From contig JAEZNF010000412.1 of NCBI GenBank assembly GCA_023441845.1, forward strand, positions 1-6,303: a DNA stretch of 6,303 nt, in the 5' to 3' direction. The position numbers were made by a program, and so were the translations under genes. The DNA comes from Bacillota bacterium. GTDB taxonomy: Bacteria; Bacillota; Clostridia; Acetivibrionales; DSM-2933. Positions 1-6,303 of the stretch are shown here, piece after piece. A model generated the notes under the pieces. That model worked only from the letters and a program-made list of their open reading frames with translations. It did no database searches and was not told where the DNA came from. Positions within the stretch are counted from its first letter, which is position 1, and each line of letters opens with the position of its first letter.

Positions 1-1592
1 GACATCAATTAACCGTGTATGCAATCATCCTTATATTTATCGCAATCGGAATTGCACTCTTCCGGTTTATCTGGAGGTACATGGTATATGGCGTTTCAAA
101 AATCCTTGAAGCTAAAATAAGAGCAAGATTCTATGCTCATATTCAGAAGCTGTCGGTCAATTATTTCAATAACCACAAAACAGGTGATTTGATGGCACAT
201 GCAACAAACGACATAAACAATGTTAGTGTTGCTTTGGGACAAGGGGTTGCTTTAGGTCTTGACAGTACTTTAATTCCCATAGCAGCAATAATAATGATGT
301 TTTTAACTGCCGGAATAAAGCTAACCCTTTTTTCCTTCATTCCTTTAGTAATTCTGGGCGGTATCATGTACCTGTTTGTAATTGTAATGGAAAAACGAGT
401 ACAAAAAATGCAGGAATCCTTTTCGATAATTACCGAGAATGCCCGTGAGAATTTCTCAGGGATAAGGGTCGTAAAAGCCTTTGCACAGGAGCAAAAGGAA
501 ATAATAAAATTCGAAAAATCAAATATGTTTAACAGACAAATGAATTTGAAGTACTTCAGATTAATGAGCCTTATGCATCCTCTGGTCATGACCGTTTCAG
601 CCTTCTCCTTTGCAATAGCCCTCTGGCTGGGCGGAATTGAGGTAATTAGAGGAGAGATATCCCTTGGGACTTTTGTAGCCTTTAACAGCTTCCTGGGGAT
701 GTTGATCTGGCCTATAGCAGCAGTAGGCTGGACAACAAATATGTTTCAAAGAGGTCTTGTATCTCTTAAAAGGATAAATACAATAATGGATGAAAAACCC
801 GAGATAGTTGACAGCTCTAAAACCATTGATATAGATGAAATTAAAGGTAAAATTGAATTTAAGAATTTAAATTTCACCTACCCCGGAAGTCAAAAGCCGG
901 TACTTCACAATATAAATATAACACTTGATACCGGCAAGACCCTTGCAATTGTGGGGCCGACCGGTTCCGGCAAAACCTCTCTCATTAATCTGATCCAGAG
1001 GCTTTATGAGGTTAAAAGCGGTACTTTACTAATAGACGGTTATTCTATCGATACAGTTCCGGTTTCTGTCCTTCGGAGCAATATAGGATATGTCCCGCAG
1101 GATACCTTCCTTTTCTCCTCTACAATAAAAGAAAACATCGATTTCTTCCTTGGTGAAAGCATGGAGAATATCGAAAAGGTCTCCAGGCTTTCGAAGGTAT
1201 ATGAAGATATCAGCGAATTTCCGCATAAGTTCGATACGGTTGTAGGAGAACGCGGCATTACACTTTCGGGTGGGCAAAAACAGAGGATTGCAATTGCCAG
1301 AGCAATTTTAAAGGAACCTTCAATATTGATTCTGGACGATAGTTTATCGGCGGTTGACACGCATACCGAGGAGGAAATTCTAAGAGGCCTTAAAGAGCTC
1401 ATGAAAAATAGAACCAGTATTATTATTTCACATAGGATTTCCACAATAAAGGATGCCGATGAAATCATTGTTCTTGATGATGGACAAATTATTGAGCGGG
1501 GCACACATGAGACTTTATTGCAAGAACAGGGCAGCTACTATAACCTGTATCAAAAACAGCTTCTTGCCCAGAAGATAGAGGAGGAGGAATAG
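1..1592 (+). CDS. Heterodimeric ABC exporter, degenerate-site subunit (YheI/BmrC-like), 5' end cut off
   Basis: Half-transporter of the multidrug/lipid ABC exporter class: membrane domain then ATPase domain, acting in the cytoplasmic membrane. The frame is open to the left edge, so the GTG at 15 is not the real start. By comparison with relatives of about 585 residues, some 55 residues including the first membrane helix are missing. Counting from the GTG, hydrophobic segments lie near residues 3-24, 82-125 and 187-238. The ATPase domain has Walker A GPTGSGKT (314-321), Q-loop Gln362, signature LSGGQ (417-421), Walker B ILILDD (437-442) and switch His473. Asp442 replaces the catalytic Glu, the hallmark of the degenerate subunit in BmrCD, LmrCD and TM287/288. 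The signature is intact because it serves the partner's working site. The next gene follows after 2 bases, and degenerate-subunit-first matches the order of yheI-yheH and lmrC-lmrD. The substrate cannot be read from sequence. Confidence 0.93.
   Translation, partial: HQLTVYAIILIFIAIGIALFRFIWRYMVYGVSKILEAKIRARFYAHIQKLSVNYFNNHKTGDLMAHATNDINNVSVALGQGVALGLDSTLIPIAAIIMMFLTAGIKLTLFSFIPLVILGGIMYLFVIVMEKRVQKMQESFSIITENARENFSGIRVVKAFAQEQKEIIKFEKSNMFNRQMNLKYFRLMSLMHPLVMTVSAFSFAIALWLGGIEVIRGEISLGTFVAFNSFLGMLIWPIAAVGWTTNMFQRGLVSLKRINTIMDEKPEIVDSSKTIDIDEIKGKIEFKNLNFTYPGSQKPVLHNINITLDTGKTLAIVGPTGSGKTSLINLIQRLYEVKSGTLLIDGYSIDTVPVSVLRSNIGYVPQDTFLFSSTIKENIDFFLGESMENIEKVSRLSKVYEDISEFPHKFDTVVGERGITLSGGQKQRIAIARAILKEPSILILDDSLSAVDTHTEEEILRGLKELMKNRTSIIISHRISTIKDADEIIVLDDGQIIERGTHETLLQEQGSYYNLYQKQLLAQKIEEEE
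1582..1587 (+). promoter_or_regulatory. Ribosome binding site of the second transporter gene
   Basis: AGGAGG lies inside the last codons of the upstream gene, 7 bases before the ATG at 1595. It is a perfect Shine-Dalgarno core and fixes the start. Because it sits within the upstream reading frame, the Glu-rich C-terminus of the first subunit is partly a by-product of this site. The arrangement suggests translational coupling and balanced production of the two subunits. Confidence 0.85.
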
Positions 1593-1594
1593 AT

Positions 1595-3376
1595 ATGGCT
1601 GATGATAATGTTAATATCAATGAAGAAGAAAGCCTGGAAAAAGCATATGATTCAAAGCTGATGATGAGACTGCTTCAATACGCCAGGCCCTATTGGAAGC
1701 TTTTCGCTGTCGCAGCCATTATGTTGCTGGCTTCAACAGCGGCAGACCTATTAAGACCTTATCTTTTACAGATAGCCATTGATGACTGCATCGCTAAAGG
1801 AGATACGGCCAGGTTAAGCCGTATTGGAATTCTTTTTATAAGTACCATTATACTGGGCTTTATATTTAACTTTATTCAGATATATACATTAACCCACACC
1901 GGGCAGACAATTATTTATAATCTGAGGCAGCAGATCTTCACGCATCTTCAAAAAATGTCAATTGCATTTTTTGATAAAAACCCTGTAGGCCGCTTGGTAA
2001 CAAGGGTTACAAACGACACCGAGACCTTGAATGACATGTACACAAACGTATTGGTGAGCCTTTTAAAAGATATATCAATACTATTAGGTACTGTAATAAT
2101 AATGTTCAAAATGAACGTAAGGCTCTCTCTTGTGGTCCTTTTGGCAGTCCCGGTACTGATTCCCATGACCATGATTTTTAGGGCAAAGGTTCGTTCAATC
2201 TACAGGGAAGTCAGGGTTGCCCTTGCAAGAATAAACTCAATATTGTCAGAAAACATTACGGGTATAAGGATTATACAAATCTTCAACAGGGAAAAGGAAA
2301 AGCTTGACGAGTTTGAAAAGGCTAATAACGATTATAAAAAGGCACTTATTAAGGAAGTTATCGTATCGGGCGTATTCAGGCCTTCCATCGATATGCTTTC
2401 GGGCTTTTTATTAGCAATTATCATTTGGTATGCCGGTGGAAAAGTTATTGATAATGCAATTACGTTCGGAGTCCTATATGCTTTTATTAACTACATCGGT
2501 TACTTCTTTCAACCGGTTAACGACCTGGCTGAAAAATACAATATCCTGCAATCTGCAATGGCATCCTCGGAAAGGATTTTCTCTATCCTGGATACTGAAA
2601 CAGAGACTGACAGCGGAACTGTTTGCACCGATAAAAAGCTTTTTAAAGGTAGTATAGAGTTTAAAAATGTATGGTTTGCATATAAAAACGAGGATTGGGT
2701 ATTAAGGAATGTAAGCTTCTCTGTGCCCTCAGGCCAAACTGTAGCCATAGTCGGAGCGACCGGAGCCGGTAAAACCTCTATTATAAACTTAATAAACAGG
2801 TTTTATGAAATCCAAAAGGGCGAAATTTTAATTGACGGCATAAAGACTACCGATATTCAAAAGGAATGCCTTCGTAAAAATACAGGGGTTGTCTTGCAGG
2901 ATGTTTTCTTGTTTGGAGGGACAATAAAAGGCAATATCAAGCTTAACGAAGATTCTATAACCGATGATGATATAAAAACAGCCGCTGAATATGTTAATGC
3001 CGGCAGGTTTATTGAATCACTTCCCAATAAGTATGAAGAAGAAGTTATGGAACGCGGCGCAACATTTTCATCCGGCCAGAGGCAGCTGCTTGCTTTTGCC
3101 AGAACATTGGCTTTCGACCCTTCGATTCTGATACTTGATGAGGCCACTGCAAATATTGATACCGAGACCGAGCTGCTGATTCAGGATGCCCTTTCGAAGC
3201 TTACCAGAGATAGGACAACAATTGTTATAGCCCACAGGCTGTCCACCATCCAGCACGCTGATAACATTATAGTTTTGCACAAAGGAAAAATAAGAGAAAC
3301 AGGCACCCACCAGGAATTACTGGCAAAGAAGGGCATGTATTATAATCTCTATCAGCTTCAATATAATAACATGTAA
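1595..3376 (+). CDS. Heterodimeric ABC exporter, catalytic-site subunit (YheH/BmrD-like)
   Basis: Complete 593-residue half-transporter and partner of the upstream gene. Six hydrophobic segments are visible, near residues 36-60, 76-98, 154-172, 176-196, 260-282 and 290-306, after an acidic N-terminal tail of about 20 residues. The ATPase domain has A-loop Tyr363, Walker A GATGAGKT (387-394, Lys393), Q-loop Gln435, signature FSSGQ (491-495), Walker B ILILDE (511-516) with catalytic Glu516, and switch His547. The Glu is present but the signature departs from LSGGQ. With the upstream subunit this gives one complete ATP site (this Walker A/B with the partner's LSGGQ) and one degenerate site. The ERG-x-x-FSSGQRQ wording is typical of the YheH/BmrD and TM288 branch. 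The start is ATG with a perfect ribosome site. By family, drug or lipid efflux is likely. No regulator lies in the window, so inducibility is unknown. Confidence 0.95.
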   Translation: MADDNVNINEEESLEKAYDSKLMMRLLQYARPYWKLFAVAAIMLLASTAADLLRPYLLQIAIDDCIAKGDTARLSRIGILFISTIILGFIFNFIQIYTLTHTGQTIIYNLRQQIFTHLQKMSIAFFDKNPVGRLVTRVTNDTETLNDMYTNVLVSLLKDISILLGTVIIMFKMNVRLSLVVLLAVPVLIPMTMIFRAKVRSIYREVRVALARINSILSENITGIRIIQIFNREKEKLDEFEKANNDYKKALIKEVIVSGVFRPSIDMLSGFLLAIIIWYAGGKVIDNAITFGVLYAFINYIGYFFQPVNDLAEKYNILQSAMASSERIFSILDTETETDSGTVCTDKKLFKGSIEFKNVWFAYKNEDWVLRNVSFSVPSGQTVAIVGATGAGKTSIINLINRFYEIQKGEILIDGIKTTDIQKECLRKNTGVVLQDVFLFGGTIKGNIKLNEDSITDDDIKTAAEYVNAGRFIESLPNKYEEEVMERGATFSSGQRQLLAFARTLAFDPSILILDEATANIDTETELLIQDALSKLTRDRTTIVIAHRLSTIQHADNIIVLHKGKIRETGTHQELLAKKGMYYNLYQLQYNNM

Positions 3377-3428
3377 AAGTAAAATGGGATGCCCTAAAAC
3401 GCGCACAAATACTAATTTCAATTTCAGT

Positions 3429-4997
3429 TTAAATCACAAGCTGATTACTCATACTCCTTCCATCTTCCACAGTAAGAGGCATTTTCCGGGCAACTACAGC
3501 CTCAATGATTTGAGCATCGGGCTTTTCATAATGTGTTATACTTTCGGCATTATCCAAAAACAAGGGAATTTTCAATCCTGTTTTATTATTAATCAGATTG
3601 GAAATTTCCAGACCAACCCTGACTCTTTCCGAATTACTGAGGAGCATCAGTTCTTTATCATCGTAAAGAACCTCAAAGCAATCTTTTACCTCCCCGGTGC
3701 TTTTGACCACCTTTTCCAAACGTATTGATACCCTATTAAGATATTTTGATATGTTTTGAAACTGTAATTCCGTTTTTATTGAATTGCAAAAAGCTGCCGC
3801 TTCTATGGCTTTTTTCAATTCAGCAATTTCTTCCTTCAATTCGGCAATTTTTTTATTTATATCCTGTAAGCTTGATTTTGATTTATCCGCAAAATCCGCA
3901 TGAGCTGTGGCCTTGGCGTTATTTTTAAGAATATCTTCATGTTGAAGCCTGAGTTTCTTCAGTTCAACTGTTATATTTTCAAGTTCATCCGCTACATTTT
4001 TTTGATCCGGCACCTCATAACCAAATTTGTTTTCTTCATTTTCAATAGTGGAATTCAGTTCCTTTCCCTGTTTTATAATCTCATTTACTTGAGTCAGGAT
4101 TTCCTTGTTAGCTTGTGAAATATAATTATCAAGGTGCCCTATACATTCTTCGGTAATCTTTTGCCTGCAAGTAGGGCATGTATCGCCTGAACTGAAGGCA
4201 ATTTTCAATAGTTTGGACTTTAGAAGATTATATTCCTTCCTAAGTAAATCTCTTTTTTCATAAAGCACCGAAATATCCTTTACAAATACCTGAACCTTTA
4301 TAAGATGCTCTTTTTTCTTTTCCAGTTCTTCTATTCTGCTTAAAACAGCAGATTCGTCAACTATAGCAATTCCTTTTGCCTGTGCGTTTTCAGACAAAGC
4401 TTTAAGCTGCCCTTTTAAAAGTATTTCGTCACTTTCGAGCTTCTTTATTCTGGCTTTTAAGCTTTTTAAGTAGTCGTTGGACCTAAGTATCTGATTTTCA
4501 GGAAGGTAGCCCTGCATTTCAGCCGGAATTTTTTCAAGTATCTCGTTATGGCCTATTTGCGGCAAAATCTGCATTAATAACTCACGGGCTTCTTTTGGCG
4601 AAAGCTTCAGAAAATTACCAACCACAAAAGTATTCATAAAAACGTTTTTGTCACCTATATATTCAAAAATCACATTTTGGTTTACAACTTTTCTGTCTAA
4701 TTCTATTGTTACAGATTTTTGTTTACTTCTTTTCAAAACATGATTGTCACCTTTATTATCAACAAACTCAATTTCTACCTCCATCATGGAACTTTGGTAA
4801 TTCATTAAAAGACTGTCATAGATAACATTTCCGTTTATATTGCATCCGCAAAAGCCCCAGCATAAAGCTTCACAAATGGTAGTTTTACCGGTAAAGTTTT
4901 CGCCGGATACAATTGTATAAGGATAGAACTTGAATTCAACCCGTTCCGTATCTTTTATATGTTTAAAACCTGATATTCTCAAGCGTTTAATAATCAA
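3429..4997 (-). CDS. Small Rad50/SbcC-like coiled-coil ATPase with CxxC zinc hook (phage-type)
   Basis: A 522-residue SMC/Rad50-type ATPase, probably DNA-associated. The N-terminal lobe has the Rad50-like opening (IIKRLRISGFKHI) and Walker A GENFTGKTT (32-40, Lys38). A coiled coil runs from about 175 to 265, followed by CPTC (274-277), which matches the Rad50 zinc hook that joins two molecules by sharing a metal ion. A second coil runs to about 400. The C-terminal lobe has signature LSNSER (453-458) and Walker B IPLFLDNAE (477-485). Asn483 follows the Walker B Asp where most Rad50/SMC proteins have Glu; Glu485 lies two residues on. LSNSER plus DNAE is wording I associate with phage-encoded Rad50-like proteins rather than housekeeping SbcC, which is about twice as long. 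No SbcD/Mre11 nuclease is encoded in the window. The start is TTG with a good ribosome site and its own promoter. A role in repair, recombination or phage defence is inference only. Confidence 0.85.
   Translation of the reverse strand: MIIKRLRISGFKHIKDTERVEFKFYPYTIVSGENFTGKTTICEALCWGFCGCNINGNVIYDSLLMNYQSSMMEVEIEFVDNKGDNHVLKRSKQKSVTIELDRKVVNQNVIFEYIGDKNVFMNTFVVGNFLKLSPKEARELLMQILPQIGHNEILEKIPAEMQGYLPENQILRSNDYLKSLKARIKKLESDEILLKGQLKALSENAQAKGIAIVDESAVLSRIEELEKKKEHLIKVQVFVKDISVLYEKRDLLRKEYNLLKSKLLKIAFSSGDTCPTCRQKITEECIGHLDNYISQANKEILTQVNEIIKQGKELNSTIENEENKFGYEVPDQKNVADELENITVELKKLRLQHEDILKNNAKATAHADFADKSKSSLQDINKKIAELKEEIAELKKAIEAAAFCNSIKTELQFQNISKYLNRVSIRLEKVVKSTGEVKDCFEVLYDDKELMLLSNSERVRVGLEISNLINNKTGLKIPLFLDNAESITHYEKPDAQIIEAVVARKMPLTVEDGRSMSNQLVI
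3814..3850 (-). repeat. 21-base tandem heptad repeat within the Rad50-like coil
   Basis: A 16-base unit at 3814-3829 recurs at 3835-3850 with one mismatch, a period of exactly 21 bases or seven codons. It encodes IAELKEE followed by IAELKKA in the second coil (about residues 384-397). This looks like a local heptad duplication consistent with a continuous coiled coil. It is not a mobile or regulatory repeat. Confidence 0.6.
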
Positions 4998-5006
4998 GAC
5001 CGTAAT

Positions 5007-5012
5007 CTCCTT
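5007..5012 (-). promoter_or_regulatory. Ribosome binding site deciding a TTG start
   Basis: On the minus strand AAGGAG ends 9 bases before the TTG at 4997-4995. No in-frame ATG is available before residue 65, which lies beyond Walker A. The TTG is therefore the only start that keeps the nucleotide-binding motif and agrees with the ribosome site. Confidence 0.8.
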
Positions 5013-5034
5013 TTGTAAATAATCTTAATTATAA

Positions 5035-5063
5035 ATTATAGCATATATGTTAAAGGTTTGCGA
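5035..5063 (-). promoter_or_regulatory. Extended -10 promoter for the Rad50-like gene
   Basis: On the minus strand TATAAT (5040-5035) is a perfect -10 box preceded by TGC (5043-5041), the extended -10 motif TGn. A weak -35, TCGCAA (5063-5058, 3 of 6 matches), sits 17 bases upstream. Transcription would begin near 5028, giving a leader of about 30 bases that carries the ribosome site. The gene therefore probably has its own sigma-A-type promoter rather than depending on truA read-through. This is a sequence match only. Confidence 0.6.
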
Positions 5064-5271
5064 CATGGGTAACATTTCCAAATCACTGCTGAACATCATG
5101 TGGTTGCCTCATAACAAGGTTTTTAACGGCATCAGCGAAATGAAAAAAGTACAGTATTTTATCAATTTGCAATAGTTTAATTTCGGATGAGTATGGGGTT
5201 TGACGGTTGTTTGAGTTGTCTTCAGATTCCAATTTAATAAAAAGATACAAACCGGTTCTTTCATGCCCGAC

Positions 5272-5302
5272 AGGATATAGCATTACACAAATGCTATATC
5301 CT
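5272..5302. repeat. Perfect 12-bp inverted repeat with 7-base loop
   Basis: AGGATATAGCAT (5272-5283) and ATGCTATATCCT (5291-5302) are exact reverse complements around the loop tacacaa. The stem is mostly A/T and has no T-run after it on either strand, so it is not a standard intrinsic terminator. It begins 20 bases after the stop of the 40-residue minus-strand frame, where it could form an mRNA 3' hairpin that stabilises or weakly terminates the truA transcript. It could equally be an operator-like site or the end of a small element. Confidence 0.6.
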
Positions 5303-5321
5303 AAAGATAATAAAACATGTA

Positions 5322-5444
5322 CTATTGGTTTGGTTTTTTATCTTTGTTCACTTTTGCTCCCTTTAAAGGAGCATTCTTAGACTTTGGAGGGCCCTTCTTT
5401 ATATTCTTCTTTTTCTTTAACCTGTCAGGGTTTTTAAATGACAT
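5322..5444 (-). CDS. Probable 40-residue lysine-rich small protein, function unknown
   Basis: The ATG at 5444 is preceded by AAAGGCGG (5459-5452), one base from the ideal core, with a 7-base spacing, and the frame closes at TAG (5324-5322). The product has 14 Lys and 1 Arg against 2 Asp, with Gly and Pro scattered through it and no hydrophobic segment. It should therefore be a strongly basic, probably disordered cytosolic peptide that could bind RNA or DNA. It lies 75 bases after the truA stop on the same strand, with no terminator seen between, so co-transcription is likely. A stretch of AAG/AAA codons can stay open by chance in AT-rich DNA, so the case rests on the ribosome site and position. 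I do not recognise the family and infer no function beyond basic charge. Confidence 0.45.
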   Translation of the reverse strand: MSFKNPDRLKKKKNIKKGPPKSKNAPLKGAKVNKDKKPNQ

Positions 5445-5519
5445 TGTATTTCCGCCTTTCCGATTTTTATCTTCCTTTAAATGTGCCGGAATATTTTACC
5501 CAAAAGATACGGGTGTACT

Positions 5520-6275
5520 TTACTTGATTTTGGCTTCATCATACTTGACATCAATCAAACAAAGCCCCTTGGGCTGAGCCATTAATACATTCTCTGCACG
5601 TTCTTTGCCATTTTTAAGGCTTAGTACCTCCGAAACTTTCATCTTGCCTCTTCCAACTTCGAGAAGCGTACCCACAATAATCCTCGGCATATGAAGCAAA
5701 AAATCATTCCCATTTATTATAATTTCCATCTTCTCGCCAGATTCAACAATATCTATGGAATTTATCGTTCTGACGGTTGATTTTGTGCCTGGTTTTAGAG
5801 TTGTAAAACTTTGAAAATCAAATGTTCCTATTAAACATTCAGCTGCTTGCTTCATAAGATTAACATCAAGTTTCTCTTTTGAATGAAATGTGTATTTTCT
5901 GTCGAATACATTTCTGTATTTATTTGTATCAATACTGTAAGCATATGTTTTCGATTTCACATTATATGCTGCATGAAATCTTTCATGTACTTCTTCTATT
6001 GATTTTACAACAATATCCTCAGGCAAATATTCATAAAGGTAAAATAATATTTGCTTTTGGGTGTATTGGCAATTTGTATGGAAATTCGCCACATAGTTTT
6101 CTGCATGGACACCGGCATCTGTCCTGCCGCAGCCAATGAGTTGAATTTCTTCCTCACTCATTTTAGAAAGCACCGACTCAATCTTCGCCTGAATTGTAAG
6201 CTCATTGTCCTTGAGCTTCTGCCACCCCTTGTATCTGCTGCCATCAAACTGTACAACTATTTTATAGTTTTTCAT
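5520..6275 (-). CDS. truA: tRNA pseudouridine synthase A (TruA family)
   Basis: Complete 251-residue enzyme, normal length for the family. TruA converts uridines 38-40 in the anticodon stem-loop of tRNAs to pseudouridine, in the cytoplasm and without cofactor. The sequence shows the N-terminal YKIVVQFDGSRYKGWQ block, the catalytic loop GCGRTDAGVHA with nucleophile Asp53, the FHA (100-102) and KSKTYAY (107-113) block, VRTI (168-171), the FLLHMPRIIVGTLLEVGRG block (192-210, Arg198) and a GLCLIDVKY-type end (237-245). Two small departures stand out: Cys49 in the loop, where Ala or Ser is usual, and Pro197 where Val is usual. Many clostridia carry two truA copies, one in the ribosomal protein cluster. 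This one has no ribosomal genes beside it in the window and may be the second copy. The start is ATG with AAGGAG 4 bases upstream. Its promoter lies outside the window. Confidence 0.95.
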   Translation of the reverse strand: MKNYKIVVQFDGSRYKGWQKLKDNELTIQAKIESVLSKMSEEEIQLIGCGRTDAGVHAENYVANFHTNCQYTQKQILFYLYEYLPEDIVVKSIEEVHERFHAAYNVKSKTYAYSIDTNKYRNVFDRKYTFHSKEKLDVNLMKQAAECLIGTFDFQSFTTLKPGTKSTVRTINSIDIVESGEKMEIIINGNDFLLHMPRIIVGTLLEVGRGKMKVSEVLSLKNGKERAENVLMAQPKGLCLIDVKYDEAKIK

Positions 6276-6279
6276 TGTT

Positions 6280-6285
6280 CTCCTT
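6280..6285 (-). promoter_or_regulatory. Ribosome binding site of truA
   Basis: On the minus strand AAGGAG ends 4 bases before the ATG at 6275. The spacing is slightly short, but the core is clear and agrees with where TruA homology begins. The remaining bases to the right edge show no further gene or promoter that can be supported. Confidence 0.75.
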
Positions 6286-6303
6286 TTGAAGATAGAAATA
6301 TAC

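Larger units (their letters stand above)
4998..5519. other. Region between truA and the Rad50-like gene
   Basis: This 522-base stretch has no long gene. From the truA side it holds a probable 40-residue basic protein (5444-5322, minus), a perfect 12-bp inverted repeat (5272-5302), about 200 bases with no convincing gene (5064-5271), then the promoter and leader of the Rad50-like gene (5063-4998). The 200-base part carries short open frames on both strands: 36 codons plus at 5065-5175 and 66 codons minus at 5283-5083. I recognised neither. It could be the remnant of a decayed element or simple spacer. No tRNA, riboswitch or intact insertion sequence was seen. Confidence 0.6.

Noticed and set aside
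15..17. GTG as the true start of the first transporter gene
   Set aside because: The frame stays open to the left edge, and the protein would lack the first membrane helix of its family; the gene is cut by the window.
3391..3407. Short GGG-ATG-CCC inverted repeat as a terminator
   Set aside because: The stem is only 3 bp with no T-run of the right length, too weak to call.
3384..3728. 114-codon plus-strand open frame after the exporter genes
   Set aside because: It lies almost wholly antisense to the well-supported C-terminal ATPase lobe of the Rad50-like gene and has no ribosome site of note.
5065..5175. 36-codon plus-strand open frame with an AAAGG upstream
   Set aside because: The promoter-like sequence for this strand is weak, the frame is short, and no family is recognised. 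It is mentioned as a possible remnant but not called as a gene.
5083..5283. 66-codon minus-strand open frame starting in the palindrome
   Set aside because: There is no ribosome site at a usable distance, the composition is unremarkable, no family is recognised, and the start lies inside a hairpin arm. Kept only as part of the unassigned stretch.
5374..5392. TGCTCC/GGAGCA inverted repeat around CTTTAAA
   Set aside because: It falls inside the 40-codon frame, is short, has no T-run and could arise by chance.
5317..5577. 86-codon plus-strand open frame rich in Phe
   Set aside because: It is the complement of the lysine-rich 40-codon frame and the truA 3' end; the Phe runs are simply AAG/AAA codons read backwards.

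Overview
The window looks like low-GC Clostridia (Bacillota). The basis is AT-rich sequence, strong GGAGG-type Shine-Dalgarno sites, one TTG start, and a YheI/YheH (BmrC/BmrD)-type transporter pair. Genus cannot be fixed from the sequence alone. No rRNA, tRNA, CRISPR array or intact insertion sequence was seen.

Left half, plus strand (1-3376): two tandem ABC exporter half-transporters, each with a membrane domain followed by an ATPase domain. The first is cut by the left edge. The second starts 2 bases after the first stop, and its ribosome site lies inside the end of the first gene. The first has Asp where the catalytic Glu should be but keeps a perfect LSGGQ. The second has the Glu but a degraded FSSGQ signature. 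These defects are complementary, as expected for a heterodimeric multidrug-type exporter with one working and one degenerate ATP site.

Right half, minus strand (3429-6275), converging on the transporter genes across a 52-base gap. Read in the direction of transcription: a TruA-type tRNA pseudouridine synthase (6275-5520); a probable 40-residue lysine-rich protein not previously listed among the long frames (5444-5322); a perfect 12-bp inverted repeat (5272-5302); a stretch with no convincing gene; then a separate promoter and a small Rad50/SbcC-like coiled-coil ATPase with a CxxC zinc-hook motif and a TTG start (4997-3429). The ATPase has no SbcD/Mre11 nuclease partner in the window. Its signature and Walker B motifs resemble phage-encoded Rad50-like proteins more than housekeeping SbcC.

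The transporter genes clearly work together. The minus-strand genes have no evident functional link to them or to one another. The most interesting items are the orphan Rad50-like ATPase and the small basic protein behind truA. Nothing here can be called a new system from sequence alone.
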